NCBI GenBank assembly: GCA_902558435.1
Contig: CACEDU010000001.1
Coordinates: 230,919-294,918 of the forward strand
Length of the DNA: 64,000 bases
Source of the DNA: an uncultured Pelagibacteraceae bacterium
GTDB taxonomy: Bacteria; Pseudomonadota; Alphaproteobacteria; Pelagibacterales; Pelagibacteraceae
Reading direction: 5' to 3'
Each line of letters starts with the position of its first letter. Position 1 is the stretch's first letter. Shown in pieces: positions 20,464-30,331 of the stretch. The notes beneath the pieces were generated by a model. That model was not told the DNA's origin. It worked only from the letters and a program-made list of their open reading frames with translations, and did not search any database. A program made the position numbers and the translations under genes.

Positions 20464-21766
20464 AATTTTATTAGCTATTTTTTTTATTACAGTTTTACTA
20501 CTTTTTTTAAGCTCTGGAATATGGGTAGCAATAAGTATGATTGGTGTTTCTTCTATTGGAATGATTTTATTTACTTCTCGACCAGTTGGTGATGCGATGG
20601 CCACAACAATTTGGGGTGCATCATCATCATGGACTCTGACTGCTTTGCCTCTTTTTGTATGGATGGGAGAAATTTTATTTAGGACTAAATTATCTGAAAA
20701 TTTATTTGAGGGATTGGCTCCTTGGTTACAGAAACTTCCTGGAGGTTTAATACATGTCAATGTTGTTGGATGTGCATTGTTTGCAGCTATATCTGGATCC
20801 TCAGCTGCAACAGTCGCTACAGTTGGAAAAATGTCAATTCCAGAGTTAAGAAAAAGAAAATATCCCGAAAAAATTTTACTTGGAAGTCTTGCGGGCTCTG
20901 GAACATTAGGATTACTAATCCCTCCTTCAATTATTCTAATTATTTATGGAGTAACTGTTCAAGAGTCTATTGCTAAACTATTTATAGCTGGAATAATTCC
21001 TGGAATAATGATTGCTCTGATTTTTATGGGCTATGTAATCATTTGGTCTTTGTTAAATAAAAATAAAATGCCGTTAACTGAAGAAAATTACTCATTTTTA
21101 ATTAAATTAAGTAAATCAAAACAGTTAATACCTGTAATTTTATTAATCCTTGGTGTAATTGGCTCTATTTATACTGGAATTGCAACAGCAACTGAAGCAG
21201 CATCTCTGGGTGTTGTGGGAGCTTTAATACTTTCTTATTTTCAAAAAAGTTTAAACTTAAAAACTTTTAAAGAATCTTTACTTGGTGCAACAAAAACCTC
21301 GTGCATGATTGCATTCATACTAGCTGGAGCAACATTTTTATCACTCGCTATGGGATTTACTGGCCTTCCTAGAAATCTAGCAATTTGGATACAAAATATG
21401 GAATTATCACCATATGTTTTAATTTTTGTATTAATGATTTTTTATATAATTTTAGGGATGTTTCTTGATGGAATATCAGCAGTTGTACTTACAATGGCTA
21501 TTATCGAACCTATGATTAGGCAGGCTGGTTTTGATATGATTTGGTTTGGTATATTTTTAGTTATAGTTGTTGAAATGGCTCAAATTACTCCTCCAGTTGG
21601 TTTTAATTTATTTGTTTTGCAAGGTATGGCTAACAAAGATATGGGCTACATCGCCAAAAGTGCATTTCCGTTATTCTTGTTGATGATATTTGCGGTAATC
21701 TTAATTGTTTTGTTTCCTCAAATAGCCTTATGGATGCCTGAGCAAATGATTCAAAATATAAACTAA
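20456..21766 (+). CDS. dctM: TRAP transporter large permease (DctM)
   Basis: GSSAATVATVGKMSIPELRKRKYPEKILLGSLAGSGTLGLLIPPSI; GMFLDGISAVVLT. Confidence 0.96.
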   Translation: MIEILLAIFFITVLLLFLSSGIWVAISMIGVSSIGMILFTSRPVGDAMATTIWGASSSWTLTALPLFVWMGEILFRTKLSENLFEGLAPWLQKLPGGLIHVNVVGCALFAAISGSSAATVATVGKMSIPELRKRKYPEKILLGSLAGSGTLGLLIPPSIILIIYGVTVQESIAKLFIAGIIPGIMIALIFMGYVIIWSLLNKNKMPLTEENYSFLIKLSKSKQLIPVILLILGVIGSIYTGIATATEAASLGVVGALILSYFQKSLNLKTFKESLLGATKTSCMIAFILAGATFLSLAMGFTGLPRNLAIWIQNMELSPYVLIFVLMIFYIILGMFLDGISAVVLTMAIIEPMIRQAGFDMIWFGIFLVIVVEMAQITPPVGFNLFVLQGMANKDMGYIAKSAFPLFLLMIFAVILIVLFPQIALWMPEQMIQNIN

Positions 21767-22248
21767 TATTTTGATTTTTTTGATCCGTCTATAATTTCTT
21801 TTAATTCTTGATACTCTTCACAATTACAACTTTTTAAAACTTCTAATCTTTCTTTTGCCAAATCTATTCTGTTTGTAACGACATATAATTCACCTAAGTA
21901 TTCATTTATTCCAACATGATTTGGTTCAACTTGTAAACCTAGTAAATAATATTTCTCTCCAGCTTCAAAATCTCCAAGTTTTCTGGTTGTAAAACCTAAA
22001 TAATTCAAAGTATCGGCTTGTAATGGTTTTTTTTTATCTAATTCTAATAAAATTTTTTGGGCTTTTTTATATCTTTTTAAAGCCTTATCCATTTTATCTT
22101 TTGACTCATATTTTTTTGCAGCCTCAATCAATTTTACTGCATTTTTATAACTTGGTTTTTTATCTGATGAGCTTGTTCCAGCTGCAAAAGACTGAGTAGC
22201 AAAGGTTAAAAGTAAAAAAAAGGTTAAATATATTTTAATAATCTTCAT
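21763..22248 (-). CDS. Secreted TPR-repeat protein
   Basis: Signal peptide; KALKRYKKAQKILLELDKKKPLQADTLNYLGFTTRKLGDFEAGEKYYLLGLQVEPNHVG. Confidence 0.75.
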   Translation of the reverse strand: MKIIKIYLTFFLLLTFATQSFAAGTSSSDKKPSYKNAVKLIEAAKKYESKDKMDKALKRYKKAQKILLELDKKKPLQADTLNYLGFTTRKLGDFEAGEKYYLLGLQVEPNHVGINEYLGELYVVTNRIDLAKERLEVLKSCNCEEYQELKEIIDGSKKSKY

Positions 22249-23018
22249 AAAAATTTACTCATTTTATTTAAAGGTTTTAAATTTAAATTATTTTCTAATA
22301 AATTATGTTTTACAAACATTGCAGTTTCTAATGAACTTTTGTTATCTCCATGTATGCAGACTGAGTCAATTTCACAAGGTATTTGTTTACCACTGTGACA
22401 ATTAAGGGTTTGGTTTTTAACCATATTCAACACATGATTTTTAGCTTGGGTGGGATCTGTTATTAAAGCATGGTTTTTTGTTCTTGAAACTAGCGTTCCA
22501 TCATCTTCATAATTTCTGTCGGCAAATATTTCACAGGCAATTTTCATATTAAGTTTTTTTGCTGCTATTTCCATTTTAGAACCAGTAGGTACTAAATAAA
22601 TGATATCTTTATCAATTTGGTATATTGCTTTAGCTAAAGTTGTAGCTAGGTCTAAGTCCTCACATGCCATATTATTCAACGCACCATGCGGTTTAATATG
22701 TGAAACCTTTTCTCCTTGTAGATTAGCTATATTTTGTAATATCTCATATTGATCAATAATTAGTTTATTTATTTCATTAGCCGAAAGGTTCATTCTTTTA
22801 CGTCCAAAATTTTCAGGATCATTGAATGATGGGTGTGCTCCAATACTAACATGATTTTCTTTAGAAATTTTCACCACCTCATGCATTGTCTGCTCATCAC
22901 CTGCATGATATCCACATGCCACATTAGCAGAATTTACAATTTTGAGTAGTTCAGGATCATTTTCATTTGAATGATGCTTTGATTTTTCACCTAAATCGCA
23001 ATTTAAATTAATTTCCAT
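22245..23018 (-). CDS. pxpA: 5-oxoprolinase subunit A (LamB/YcsF family)
   Basis: MEINLNCDLGEKSK, NVACGYHAGDE, SIGAHPSFNDPENFGR, HIKPHGALNNMA; the ORF track extends to 23042 but family-typical start is the Met at 23018. Confidence 0.95.
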   Translation of the reverse strand: MEINLNCDLGEKSKHHSNENDPELLKIVNSANVACGYHAGDEQTMHEVVKISKENHVSIGAHPSFNDPENFGRKRMNLSANEINKLIIDQYEILQNIANLQGEKVSHIKPHGALNNMACEDLDLATTLAKAIYQIDKDIIYLVPTGSKMEIAAKKLNMKIACEIFADRNYEDDGTLVSRTKNHALITDPTQAKNHVLNMVKNQTLNCHSGKQIPCEIDSVCIHGDNKSSLETAMFVKHNLLENNLNLKPLNKMSKFL

Positions 23019-23045
23019 ACTTAATAGCTTAAAGTATAACATGGC

Positions 23046-23720
23046 ATGATAAAAAATATATCAAATCTTGGTGACGCAGCTTTATACTGTGACTTTGGAA
23101 ATGATGTAAACAGGGAAATAAATTTAAATGTAATTCAATTTTTTAAAAATATAAAGAAAAGCAATATTCCTGGTATTACAAATATTACACCAAGTTATAA
23201 TAAATTGATAATTAGTTTTGACCTAAGCATTACTAGCTTTGATAAAATTAAAACAGAAGTTGAACAATTAAATTTCAAAAATGAAATAGTGAATGTAGGT
23301 AATCTCATTAATATACCTGTCTGCTGTGACAACAATTTTGCTCTTGATATAAAAAGATTAGAAAAATTGTTAAATCTTGACAAAGAGGAAATTTATAAAA
23401 AATTTTTTTCTAAAAAATATTATTGTTATATGACAGGATTTATTGCTGGTATGCCATTTTTGGGAGATTTGGATGGTTCATTACATGCTAGACGTCTAGA
23501 CACTCCAAGGGTTAAAGTACCAAAAAACTCTATAGGATTAACAGAACAATTTTGTAATATTTATACATTTGAAAGTCCTGGTGGATGGAACATAATTGGA
23601 AAAACCCCTTTAGATATATTCGACAATAAAAATAACACTTCACCAAACTTAATTAATCCAGGTGATACGATATCATTTTTTCAAATATCAAAATCAGAAT
23701 TCGAGAAAAAATATGACTGA
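23046..23720 (+). CDS. pxpB: 5-oxoprolinase subunit B (KipI-like)
   Basis: LGDAALYCDFG, YCYMTGFIAGMPFLGDLDGSLHARRLDTPRVKVPKNSIGLTEQFCNIYTFESPGGWNIIGKTPLDIFD. Confidence 0.95.
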   Translation: MIKNISNLGDAALYCDFGNDVNREINLNVIQFFKNIKKSNIPGITNITPSYNKLIISFDLSITSFDKIKTEVEQLNFKNEIVNVGNLINIPVCCDNNFALDIKRLEKLLNLDKEEIYKKFFSKKYYCYMTGFIAGMPFLGDLDGSLHARRLDTPRVKVPKNSIGLTEQFCNIYTFESPGGWNIIGKTPLDIFDNKNNTSPNLINPGDTISFFQISKSEFEKKYD

Positions 23721-24660
23721 AAATTATTTTGAGGTTTTGAGACCTGGCATAAATTCAACTTTCCAAGATAATGGTAGAAAAAATTTCTATCATATAGGAA
23801 TACCTTTTAGTGGTGCGATGGATAATAGAAATTTTGTTATAGCTAACGCTATTTCAAATAATAAAAAAAATAGTCCTGTTATAGAATTTGCACTACAAGG
23901 GCCAAAATTGAGATACAAAGGTGATAAAGTTTATTTTAATGTCACTGGTGATGTAAACTTTCAAATATTAAGAAAAAATAAAATAGAAGAAGGAGTTTGT
24001 TATCAAAATCTTGTTTTAGAAAATAATGATTGTTTAGATCTTATATCCACTAATAGATCTGTTTATGGTTATTTATCTATAAATGCATCATTTAAAATAG
24101 ATTTTTATCTTGATAGTTGCTCAGTAAATACAAAAGCAGAAATTGGTGCTAACAATGGGAAAATATTACAAAAAAATCAAATAATTAAAATAGAAAATAT
24201 TACAAAAAAATATTCTTCGAATAAATTAGATTACATGGTTTCAAAAATTGAAAATATTAGAGTAATAAAAGGACCACACTTTGATTATTTTTCCGAAACC
24301 GCAAAAGAATTATTTTTTAAAGAAAAATTTAGAATAACAAAATTGACTGATAGAATGGGAATTAGATTAGACGGTCCAAAAATTGAAAACATAAAATATA
24401 CAAACATCAAATCTGAGGGATTAGTTAAAGGAACGATTCAAATAACAGCTGATGGTGACCCAATTGTTATGCTTTCGGATCATGGAACTATTGGTGGTTA
24501 TCCTAAAATTGGAGTTGTTATAAGTGCTGATTACGATAAGCTAGTCCAAATACCACCCGGAAGTAAAATAAAATTTAAAGAAATCAATTTAAAAGACGCT
24601 GAAACTATTTACAAACTTTATGAAATGGAAACCCGAAATTTAATATCTAAAATTAAATGA
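23713..24660 (+). CDS. pxpC: 5-oxoprolinase subunit C (KipA-like)
   Basis: FEVLRPGINSTFQDNGRKNFYHIGIPFSGAMDNRNFVIAN; SDHGTIGGYPKIGVVI. Start trimmed to Met 23713. Confidence 0.95.
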   Translation: MTENYFEVLRPGINSTFQDNGRKNFYHIGIPFSGAMDNRNFVIANAISNNKKNSPVIEFALQGPKLRYKGDKVYFNVTGDVNFQILRKNKIEEGVCYQNLVLENNDCLDLISTNRSVYGYLSINASFKIDFYLDSCSVNTKAEIGANNGKILQKNQIIKIENITKKYSSNKLDYMVSKIENIRVIKGPHFDYFSETAKELFFKEKFRITKLTDRMGIRLDGPKIENIKYTNIKSEGLVKGTIQITADGDPIVMLSDHGTIGGYPKIGVVISADYDKLVQIPPGSKIKFKEINLKDAETIYKLYEMETRNLISKIK

Positions 24661-25535
24661 ATTTAATTTCAAAATTACCAGGACCATTATTAATTTTTCT
24701 TGGTGCATTTTGTCTTAGTTTTGGAGGTTTAATTGTAAAATCGTTTGAAGGATCAACTTTATGGCAAATACTATTCTGGAGACAAGTTTTTTTTATAATA
24801 ACTGTAACTATATTTTTATTTTTTAATTATAAAAAGAATGTATTTAGCAAAATTTATTTATCAGGAATTCCAGGATTAATTGGAGGTTTTATTCTTGGTA
24901 TTGGTTTTAGTAGTTATGTTTTTGCCATGTATAATACTACAGTTGCCAATACTAATTTTATTATCCAGACGCAGACAATTTTTTTAGCAATTTTTGGTTA
25001 TTTTTTTTTAAAAGAGAAAATTTCAAAAATTACACTAGCGTCAATTATTTTAGCAATATCAGGTTTAATACTTATGCTTGGAAATACCCTTTCAAGTGGT
25101 CAAATGTCAGGAAACATTGTTGCTTTTGTAATGCCTATTACATTTGCAATTTTAATTTTAATTGTAAGAAAGTATCCGACTGTGGATATGGTACCTCTTC
25201 AACTAGTAGCAGGTATAGTTGCTATGATTATTGGTTTCTTAGCGTCAACTAAAATTTCTGTATCTATGTACGATATATTTTTAGCATTTTTATCAGGTAC
25301 ATTTCAAATAGGGCTTGGTTTTATATTTATAACAATTGGAGCTAAAAAAACATTATCTGCAATGGTTGGTATAATTATGCTAACAGAGGCAATTTTAGGT
25401 CCTATGTGGGCATGGCTTTTTGTAAATGAAAATCCATCATTTCACGTATTAATTGGTGGCGGGATAATAATATTTGCAGTTTTTCTACAATTTGTCTCAT
25501 CATTTAAAGGTGAAAATAAATATAATCCTCAATAA
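24657..25535 (+). CDS. EamA/DMT-family transporter
   Basis: Ten-TM DMT pattern, NTTVANTNFIIQTQTIFLAIFGYFFLKEKIS. Confidence 0.9.
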   Translation: MNLISKLPGPLLIFLGAFCLSFGGLIVKSFEGSTLWQILFWRQVFFIITVTIFLFFNYKKNVFSKIYLSGIPGLIGGFILGIGFSSYVFAMYNTTVANTNFIIQTQTIFLAIFGYFFLKEKISKITLASIILAISGLILMLGNTLSSGQMSGNIVAFVMPITFAILILIVRKYPTVDMVPLQLVAGIVAMIIGFLASTKISVSMYDIFLAFLSGTFQIGLGFIFITIGAKKTLSAMVGIIMLTEAILGPMWAWLFVNENPSFHVLIGGGIIIFAVFLQFVSSFKGENKYNPQ

Positions 25536-26773
25536 TGAAATTAGCAATTATAGGGTCTGGTATTTCAGGTCTAAGTGCAGCATATTATCTTTCGAAAAAT
25601 CATAAAGTTGATCTTTTTGAAAAAGAAGATCACTTTGGTGGACATTCCCATACAATAGATATCAAAATTCAAGATAATATAATACCTGTAGATATAGGCT
25701 TCATTGTATTCAATAAAAAAACATATCCAAATTTAATAAATTTTTTTGAAGAAAATAACATAGCTATAGAAAAAAGTAATATGTCATTTTCAGTTTCTGT
25801 TAGAGACTCAGAAATTGAATATTGTGGAAAAGGAATATCAGGAATTTTTAGCAATAAATTAAATCTATTAAATATAAAATTTTTAAAAATGTTTTTTACA
25901 ATAATTGATTTTTACAAAAAGAGTGAAAACAAAAATTTAATTACCGAGAATATTACTTTAGGAAAATATTTAGAAAAATTAAATGTTTCAGACTATTTCA
26001 TAAAATTTCATATTATTCCAATGGTTTCAGCAATATGGTCAATGCCTCCTTATGAAGCAAAGCAAATGCCTTTAAGTTTTTTTTTAAAATTTTTCCAAAA
26101 CCATGGTCTTTTTAAATTAAAAAATAGACCTCAATGGTTTACAGTTTCAAACAGAAGCAGAACATATGTAGATAAAATACTGAGCAATATAAGTGGCGAA
26201 TACTATAAAAATTATAACATAAATAAAATTAAAAGAATTCAATCTGGAGTCCAGGTTTATTATGGTGATAAAAATGAGTATTTTACTTATGACAAAGTTG
26301 TACTAGCTACACATGCTGATCAAGCTCTTTCAATGATTGAAGCTCCAGATGAAAATGAAAAAAAGATTTTGAGTAATTTTAAATATAAAACAAATGAGGC
26401 GGTTATTCATGAAGATATTAATTACATGCCAAAAAATAATAAAGCTTGGTGTTCTTGGAATTCATCAATAAAGGCTGAAAACAGCGAGCAAAATTCCATT
26501 ACTTATTGGTTAAATTTATTGCAGAATCTGAATATTTCTAAAAATATATTTTTAACATTGAATCCTTATTTGAAAATACCTGAAGAAAAAATAATTAGAA
26601 GGGTACAATTTACACATCCTTATTTTGATCAAAAAGCAATTAATAGTCAAAAGGATCTACATTTAATTCAAAATAAAAATAATATTTTATTTTGTGGAAG
26701 TTATTTTGGTTATGGTTTTCATGAAGATGGTATAAAATCATCATTAGATATGATGAATTATATTAATGTTTAA
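25535..26773 (+). CDS. NAD(P)/FAD-binding amine-oxidase-like oxidoreductase of the CFA/DUF1365-associated type
   Basis: LAIIGSGISGLSAAYYLSKNHKVDLFEKEDHFGGHSHTIDI; C-terminal FCGSYFGYGFHEDGIKSSLDM. Confidence 0.92.
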   Translation: MKLAIIGSGISGLSAAYYLSKNHKVDLFEKEDHFGGHSHTIDIKIQDNIIPVDIGFIVFNKKTYPNLINFFEENNIAIEKSNMSFSVSVRDSEIEYCGKGISGIFSNKLNLLNIKFLKMFFTIIDFYKKSENKNLITENITLGKYLEKLNVSDYFIKFHIIPMVSAIWSMPPYEAKQMPLSFFLKFFQNHGLFKLKNRPQWFTVSNRSRTYVDKILSNISGEYYKNYNINKIKRIQSGVQVYYGDKNEYFTYDKVVLATHADQALSMIEAPDENEKKILSNFKYKTNEAVIHEDINYMPKNNKAWCSWNSSIKAENSEQNSITYWLNLLQNLNISKNIFLTLNPYLKIPEEKIIRRVQFTHPYFDQKAINSQKDLHLIQNKNNILFCGSYFGYGFHEDGIKSSLDMMNYINV

Positions 26774-27542
26774 AAACTCAAAAATTTATACTGGGAAAGT
26801 AATTCATAGAAGATTTAAACCTAAAAATCACTATTTTAAATATAGTGTTTTTTCATTGTTGATTGACCTTGATGATTTAGAGGAAATTAATAAGAATATT
26901 ACTATATTTTCTTATAATAAATTTAATATTATAAGTTTTTTTGACAAAGATCACGGTAATCGAGATGGAACATCTTTAAAAAATTGGGTTAAACATAATT
27001 TAAAAAATATTGGCATTGATGAAACAGAAGTAAAAGTTAAAATATTGTGTTATCCAAGAATTTTTGGGTATGTATTTAATCCTTTAAGTGTTTTTTTTAT
27101 ATATAATAAAGATAACAAAATAATTTCAATTTTCTATGAAGTTAAAAATACTTTTGGTGAACAGCATACTTATATTTTTAAAACTCATGATACAGAGACT
27201 ATAAAAAATAGTTGTACAAAAAAATTTCATGTATCGCCTTTTATAGAAATGGAGTGTATTTATAAATTTAGAGTAAACAAACCTTCTGATAAAATATCAG
27301 TTATAATAGACCAATCTGATAAAGAGGGAAAATTATTATTTGCATCACAAGACGGTATTGCAAAAGATTTAAGTAATAAAAATTTGTTCTTTTCTTATAT
27401 TTTTCACCCATTAATGACATTCAAAGTTATTGTCGCAATCCATTATGAAGCATTTAAATTATGGTTAAAAGGAATAAAGTTTATAAAGAAAAAGTTAAGA
27501 ATTAAAAATAATATTTCAGAAGAAATAAATGAATTTGAATAA
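26766..27542 (+). CDS. DUF1365 family protein
   Basis: IYTGKVIHRRFKPKNHYFKYSVFSLLIDLDDL, HGNRDGTSLKNWV, CYPRIFGYVFNPLSVFFIYN, FHVSPFIEME. Confidence 0.93.
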   Translation: MFKNSKIYTGKVIHRRFKPKNHYFKYSVFSLLIDLDDLEEINKNITIFSYNKFNIISFFDKDHGNRDGTSLKNWVKHNLKNIGIDETEVKVKILCYPRIFGYVFNPLSVFFIYNKDNKIISIFYEVKNTFGEQHTYIFKTHDTETIKNSCTKKFHVSPFIEMECIYKFRVNKPSDKISVIIDQSDKEGKLLFASQDGIAKDLSNKNLFFSYIFHPLMTFKVIVAIHYEAFKLWLKGIKFIKKKLRIKNNISEEINEFE

Positions 27543-28701
27543 ATTGTCAGACAAGATTGTTTTTAGCTCACTCAAATATATAAAACATGGTTCGTTAAAG
27601 ATAATCAATCATGATGGAAAAGAATATAATTTTGGAAATAGTAATGAAAGATTACATGCTCATTTAAAAATCAATAAACCAGGAATTACTCTAAAAATAA
27701 TCAAAAATGGTAGCATCGGTTTAGCAGAAGCGTATATGGATAACAGTTTTGAAACAAAAAATTTAACCAACTTAATAGAATTAGCTGCCAAAAATATAAA
27801 AATAATACATAAATTTTCTGGATCCTTTGATATTGCAATATTTAACAAAATCAAAAATTTTTTTATTAAAAATAATAAATCTAGAAGTAAAGAAAATATA
27901 AGAAAACATTACGATTTAGGAAATGAGTTCTTCTCCTTATGGCTTGATAAAACATTAACATATTCGAGTGCAATCTTTGAAGAAGGAAATGACTTAGAAA
28001 AAGCACAAATCAACAAATATAAGAAACTTTCAAATTTAGTAAAGCCTAAGCCTGGTGACAAAATGCTAGAGATAGGATGTGGTTGGGGAGGCTTTGCGGA
28101 ATACATTGGAAAAAATTATGATGTAAAATTAGATTGTATTACTATTTCTAAAAAACAATATGAATTTTCCAAGGAAAGAATTCATAAAGTTGGTTTAAAT
28201 GAGAAGATAAACATACAAATGTTAGACTTTAGAGATATTAAAAATAAATATAATTCAATTGCATCAATAGAAATGATCGAGGCTGTCGGTCATAACTATT
28301 TAAAAAATTATTTTAATACAATAAAGCATAATCTAGTAGATGGTGGAACAGCTGCCATACAAGCAATCACTATTGATGATAGCATTTACGAAAGGTATAA
28401 AAATAAGACTGATTTCATCCAAAAATATATTTTTCCTGGTGGTTTTTTGCCAAGCAAAAATGAGTTAGTTTCTTTATCAAATAAATCAGGACTTAAATTT
28501 GAGAAATGTAATTCTTACGGAGAACATTACTCAAATACCCTGAGAATTTGGAGAGATGAATTTTTCAACAAGTGGGATCAAATTTCATCCCAAGGTTTTG
28601 ATAACACTTTCAAAAGAATGTGGAACTTTTACTTGTCTTATTGCGAGGCTGGATTTAAATCCAAAAATATCGATTTAATACAATTTGCTCTTCAAAAGTA
28701 A
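27529..28701 (+). CDS. Cyclopropane-fatty-acid-synthase-like SAM-dependent methyltransferase
   Basis: NIRKHYDLGNEFFSLWLDKTLTYSSAIFEEG, MLEIGCGWGGFAEYIG, IASIEMIEAVGHNYL, FIQKYIFPGGFLPS. Confidence 0.93.
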   Translation: MNLNKLSDKIVFSSLKYIKHGSLKIINHDGKEYNFGNSNERLHAHLKINKPGITLKIIKNGSIGLAEAYMDNSFETKNLTNLIELAAKNIKIIHKFSGSFDIAIFNKIKNFFIKNNKSRSKENIRKHYDLGNEFFSLWLDKTLTYSSAIFEEGNDLEKAQINKYKKLSNLVKPKPGDKMLEIGCGWGGFAEYIGKNYDVKLDCITISKKQYEFSKERIHKVGLNEKINIQMLDFRDIKNKYNSIASIEMIEAVGHNYLKNYFNTIKHNLVDGGTAAIQAITIDDSIYERYKNKTDFIQKYIFPGGFLPSKNELVSLSNKSGLKFEKCNSYGEHYSNTLRIWRDEFFNKWDQISSQGFDNTFKRMWNFYLSYCEAGFKSKNIDLIQFALQK

Positions 28702-28705
28702 CTTT

Positions 28706-29242
28706 ATGAAATTAAAATATTTTTTATTGATAATAATCTCAGTATTGATTACAAACTGTTCATCTAATCAAGGTATGAAACCAGAAGATTTTAAAAACCA
28801 AAAACCAAGACTGATAATTGAAGAATATTTATCTGGAAATGTAAAAGCATGGGGTATTTTACAAAATAGGTCAGGTAAAGTTACTCGACAGTTTTCTGCA
28901 GATTTGAATGGAAAGTGGGATGGAAAACAATTAATACTTGACGAAAAATTTGTTTGGAACGATGGAGAAATTCAAAATAGGCAATGGAAAATCAATAAAA
29001 TTGATGAACATAACTATGAAGGCACTGCTGGAGATGTAGTTGGAACTGCAAAAGGTTTTTCTTATGGTCCTGCATTTAAGTTTGAATATGTACTGTTAGT
29101 TCCTGTAAAAGGAAGAGAAATGAAAATAACTTTTGATGATTGGATCTTTATGCAAGATGAAAGAGTAGCAATTAATAGAGCAAAAATGACAAAGTTTGGT
29201 ATTAAAGTTGCAGAATTAACTGTGATGTTTGTAAAAGATTAA
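28706..29242 (+). CDS. DUF3833-like lipoprotein
   Basis: Lipobox-like LITNCSSN; FKNQKPRLIIEEYLSGNVKAWGILQNRSGKVTRQFSADLNGKWDG; DWIFMQDERVAINRAKMTKFGIKVAELTV. Confidence 0.85.
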   Translation: MKLKYFLLIIISVLITNCSSNQGMKPEDFKNQKPRLIIEEYLSGNVKAWGILQNRSGKVTRQFSADLNGKWDGKQLILDEKFVWNDGEIQNRQWKINKIDEHNYEGTAGDVVGTAKGFSYGPAFKFEYVLLVPVKGREMKITFDDWIFMQDERVAINRAKMTKFGIKVAELTVMFVKD

Positions 29243-29244
29243 AT

Positions 29245-30000
29245 TTATTTTTTTTGAAGCTTCGTCATTTTTCTTATCAAATATAAGTAGATCCCATTTG
29301 GCAAAATCTTAAAAAATTTTAATATTAAAAATAAACTTCTAGGAAAAGCTATTTCAAATGAATTTTTATTTATTAAACCATCATAAATCTGTTCAGCCGC
29401 ATATTGTGTGGTTTTTAAAAATGGCATTTTAAATGTGTTTTTATCCGTAAGTCTTGTTTTGATAAATCCAGGGCTGACTAGACATACGCGAACATCATAT
29501 CTTTGAAAATCAAGATATAAACTTTCTGCTAAATTAATAAGAGCTGCTTTTGCAGGCCCATAGGCAGTTGAATTTGGCAATCCTCTGTATCCTGCAGTAG
29601 AAGATACAATAGATATAACTCCTTGCCTTTTTTCTTTGTAATATTTTTCAACAGCTTTAATACAGTTTATGGTTCCAATATAATTCACATTTGTAACATC
29701 AATTATATTCTGAAGATCAAAATCCTTCTCTTTTTCAGGCTCATAAATTGCAGTAGAAAAAAAACAAATATCAACCTTGTTGTATTTCTCAACAATAGTT
29801 TTAAAAACTGAATGACATGCTTCATAATCAACAATATCTAATTTCAAATAATCAATATTTTCATTTTTATCTGAAATATCTTTTAAGACTTCCTCACGTC
29901 TTGATGATATAATTACCTGCCATCCTTTATTTGCAAACTTTAATGCAACTGCTTTTCCTATTCCACTGCTACCGCCAGTTATCCAAATTACTTTTTTCAT
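29245..30000 (-). CDS. Short-chain dehydrogenase/reductase
   Basis: VIWITGGSSGIGKAVALKFANKGW, STAYGPAKAALINLAESLYLDF. Confidence 0.92.
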   Translation of the reverse strand: MKKVIWITGGSSGIGKAVALKFANKGWQVIISSRREEVLKDISDKNENIDYLKLDIVDYEACHSVFKTIVEKYNKVDICFFSTAIYEPEKEKDFDLQNIIDVTNVNYIGTINCIKAVEKYYKEKRQGVISIVSSTAGYRGLPNSTAYGPAKAALINLAESLYLDFQRYDVRVCLVSPGFIKTRLTDKNTFKMPFLKTTQYAAEQIYDGLINKNSFEIAFPRSLFLILKFFKILPNGIYLYLIRKMTKLQKK

Positions 30001-30037
30001 CTATTTTCTTTGTTTTATCTCATAAATTTTTATCGAC

Positions 30038-30331
30038 ATGCGACAAGAATTGAATAGTATTAATTATATTGAGAACTATATCAACCATATGTTCAAAATT
30101 ATAATCATATATGAGTTAATTTTCGTCGCGTTTTGGAATATTCTTTATTATTCTAACTCTGGAGTAGAGAACTGGTTCCAAGAAAAAATTTTGACAGCCA
30201 TCTTTGTGTTTCTATCTACCATGGCTTTAGGACTAACTTTAATTTATGTGATTTATTATAGTTTAAAAATTACGGGGCTATCAAAAATTTTAAAATCACT
30301 TAAAGATCCTAGAAAAAGCAATACACAATAA
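30038..30331 (+). CDS. Small membrane protein of unknown function
   Basis: 97-aa ORF with two predicted TM segments in a gap between minus-strand genes. Confidence 0.5.
   Translation: MRQELNSINYIENYINHMFKIIIIYELIFVAFWNILYYSNSGVENWFQEKILTAIFVFLSTMALGLTLIYVIYYSLKITGLSKILKSLKDPRKSNTQ

Noticed and set aside
20440-20760. 106-aa ORF antisense to dctM
   Set aside because: Shadow ORF over a clear TRAP permease gene.
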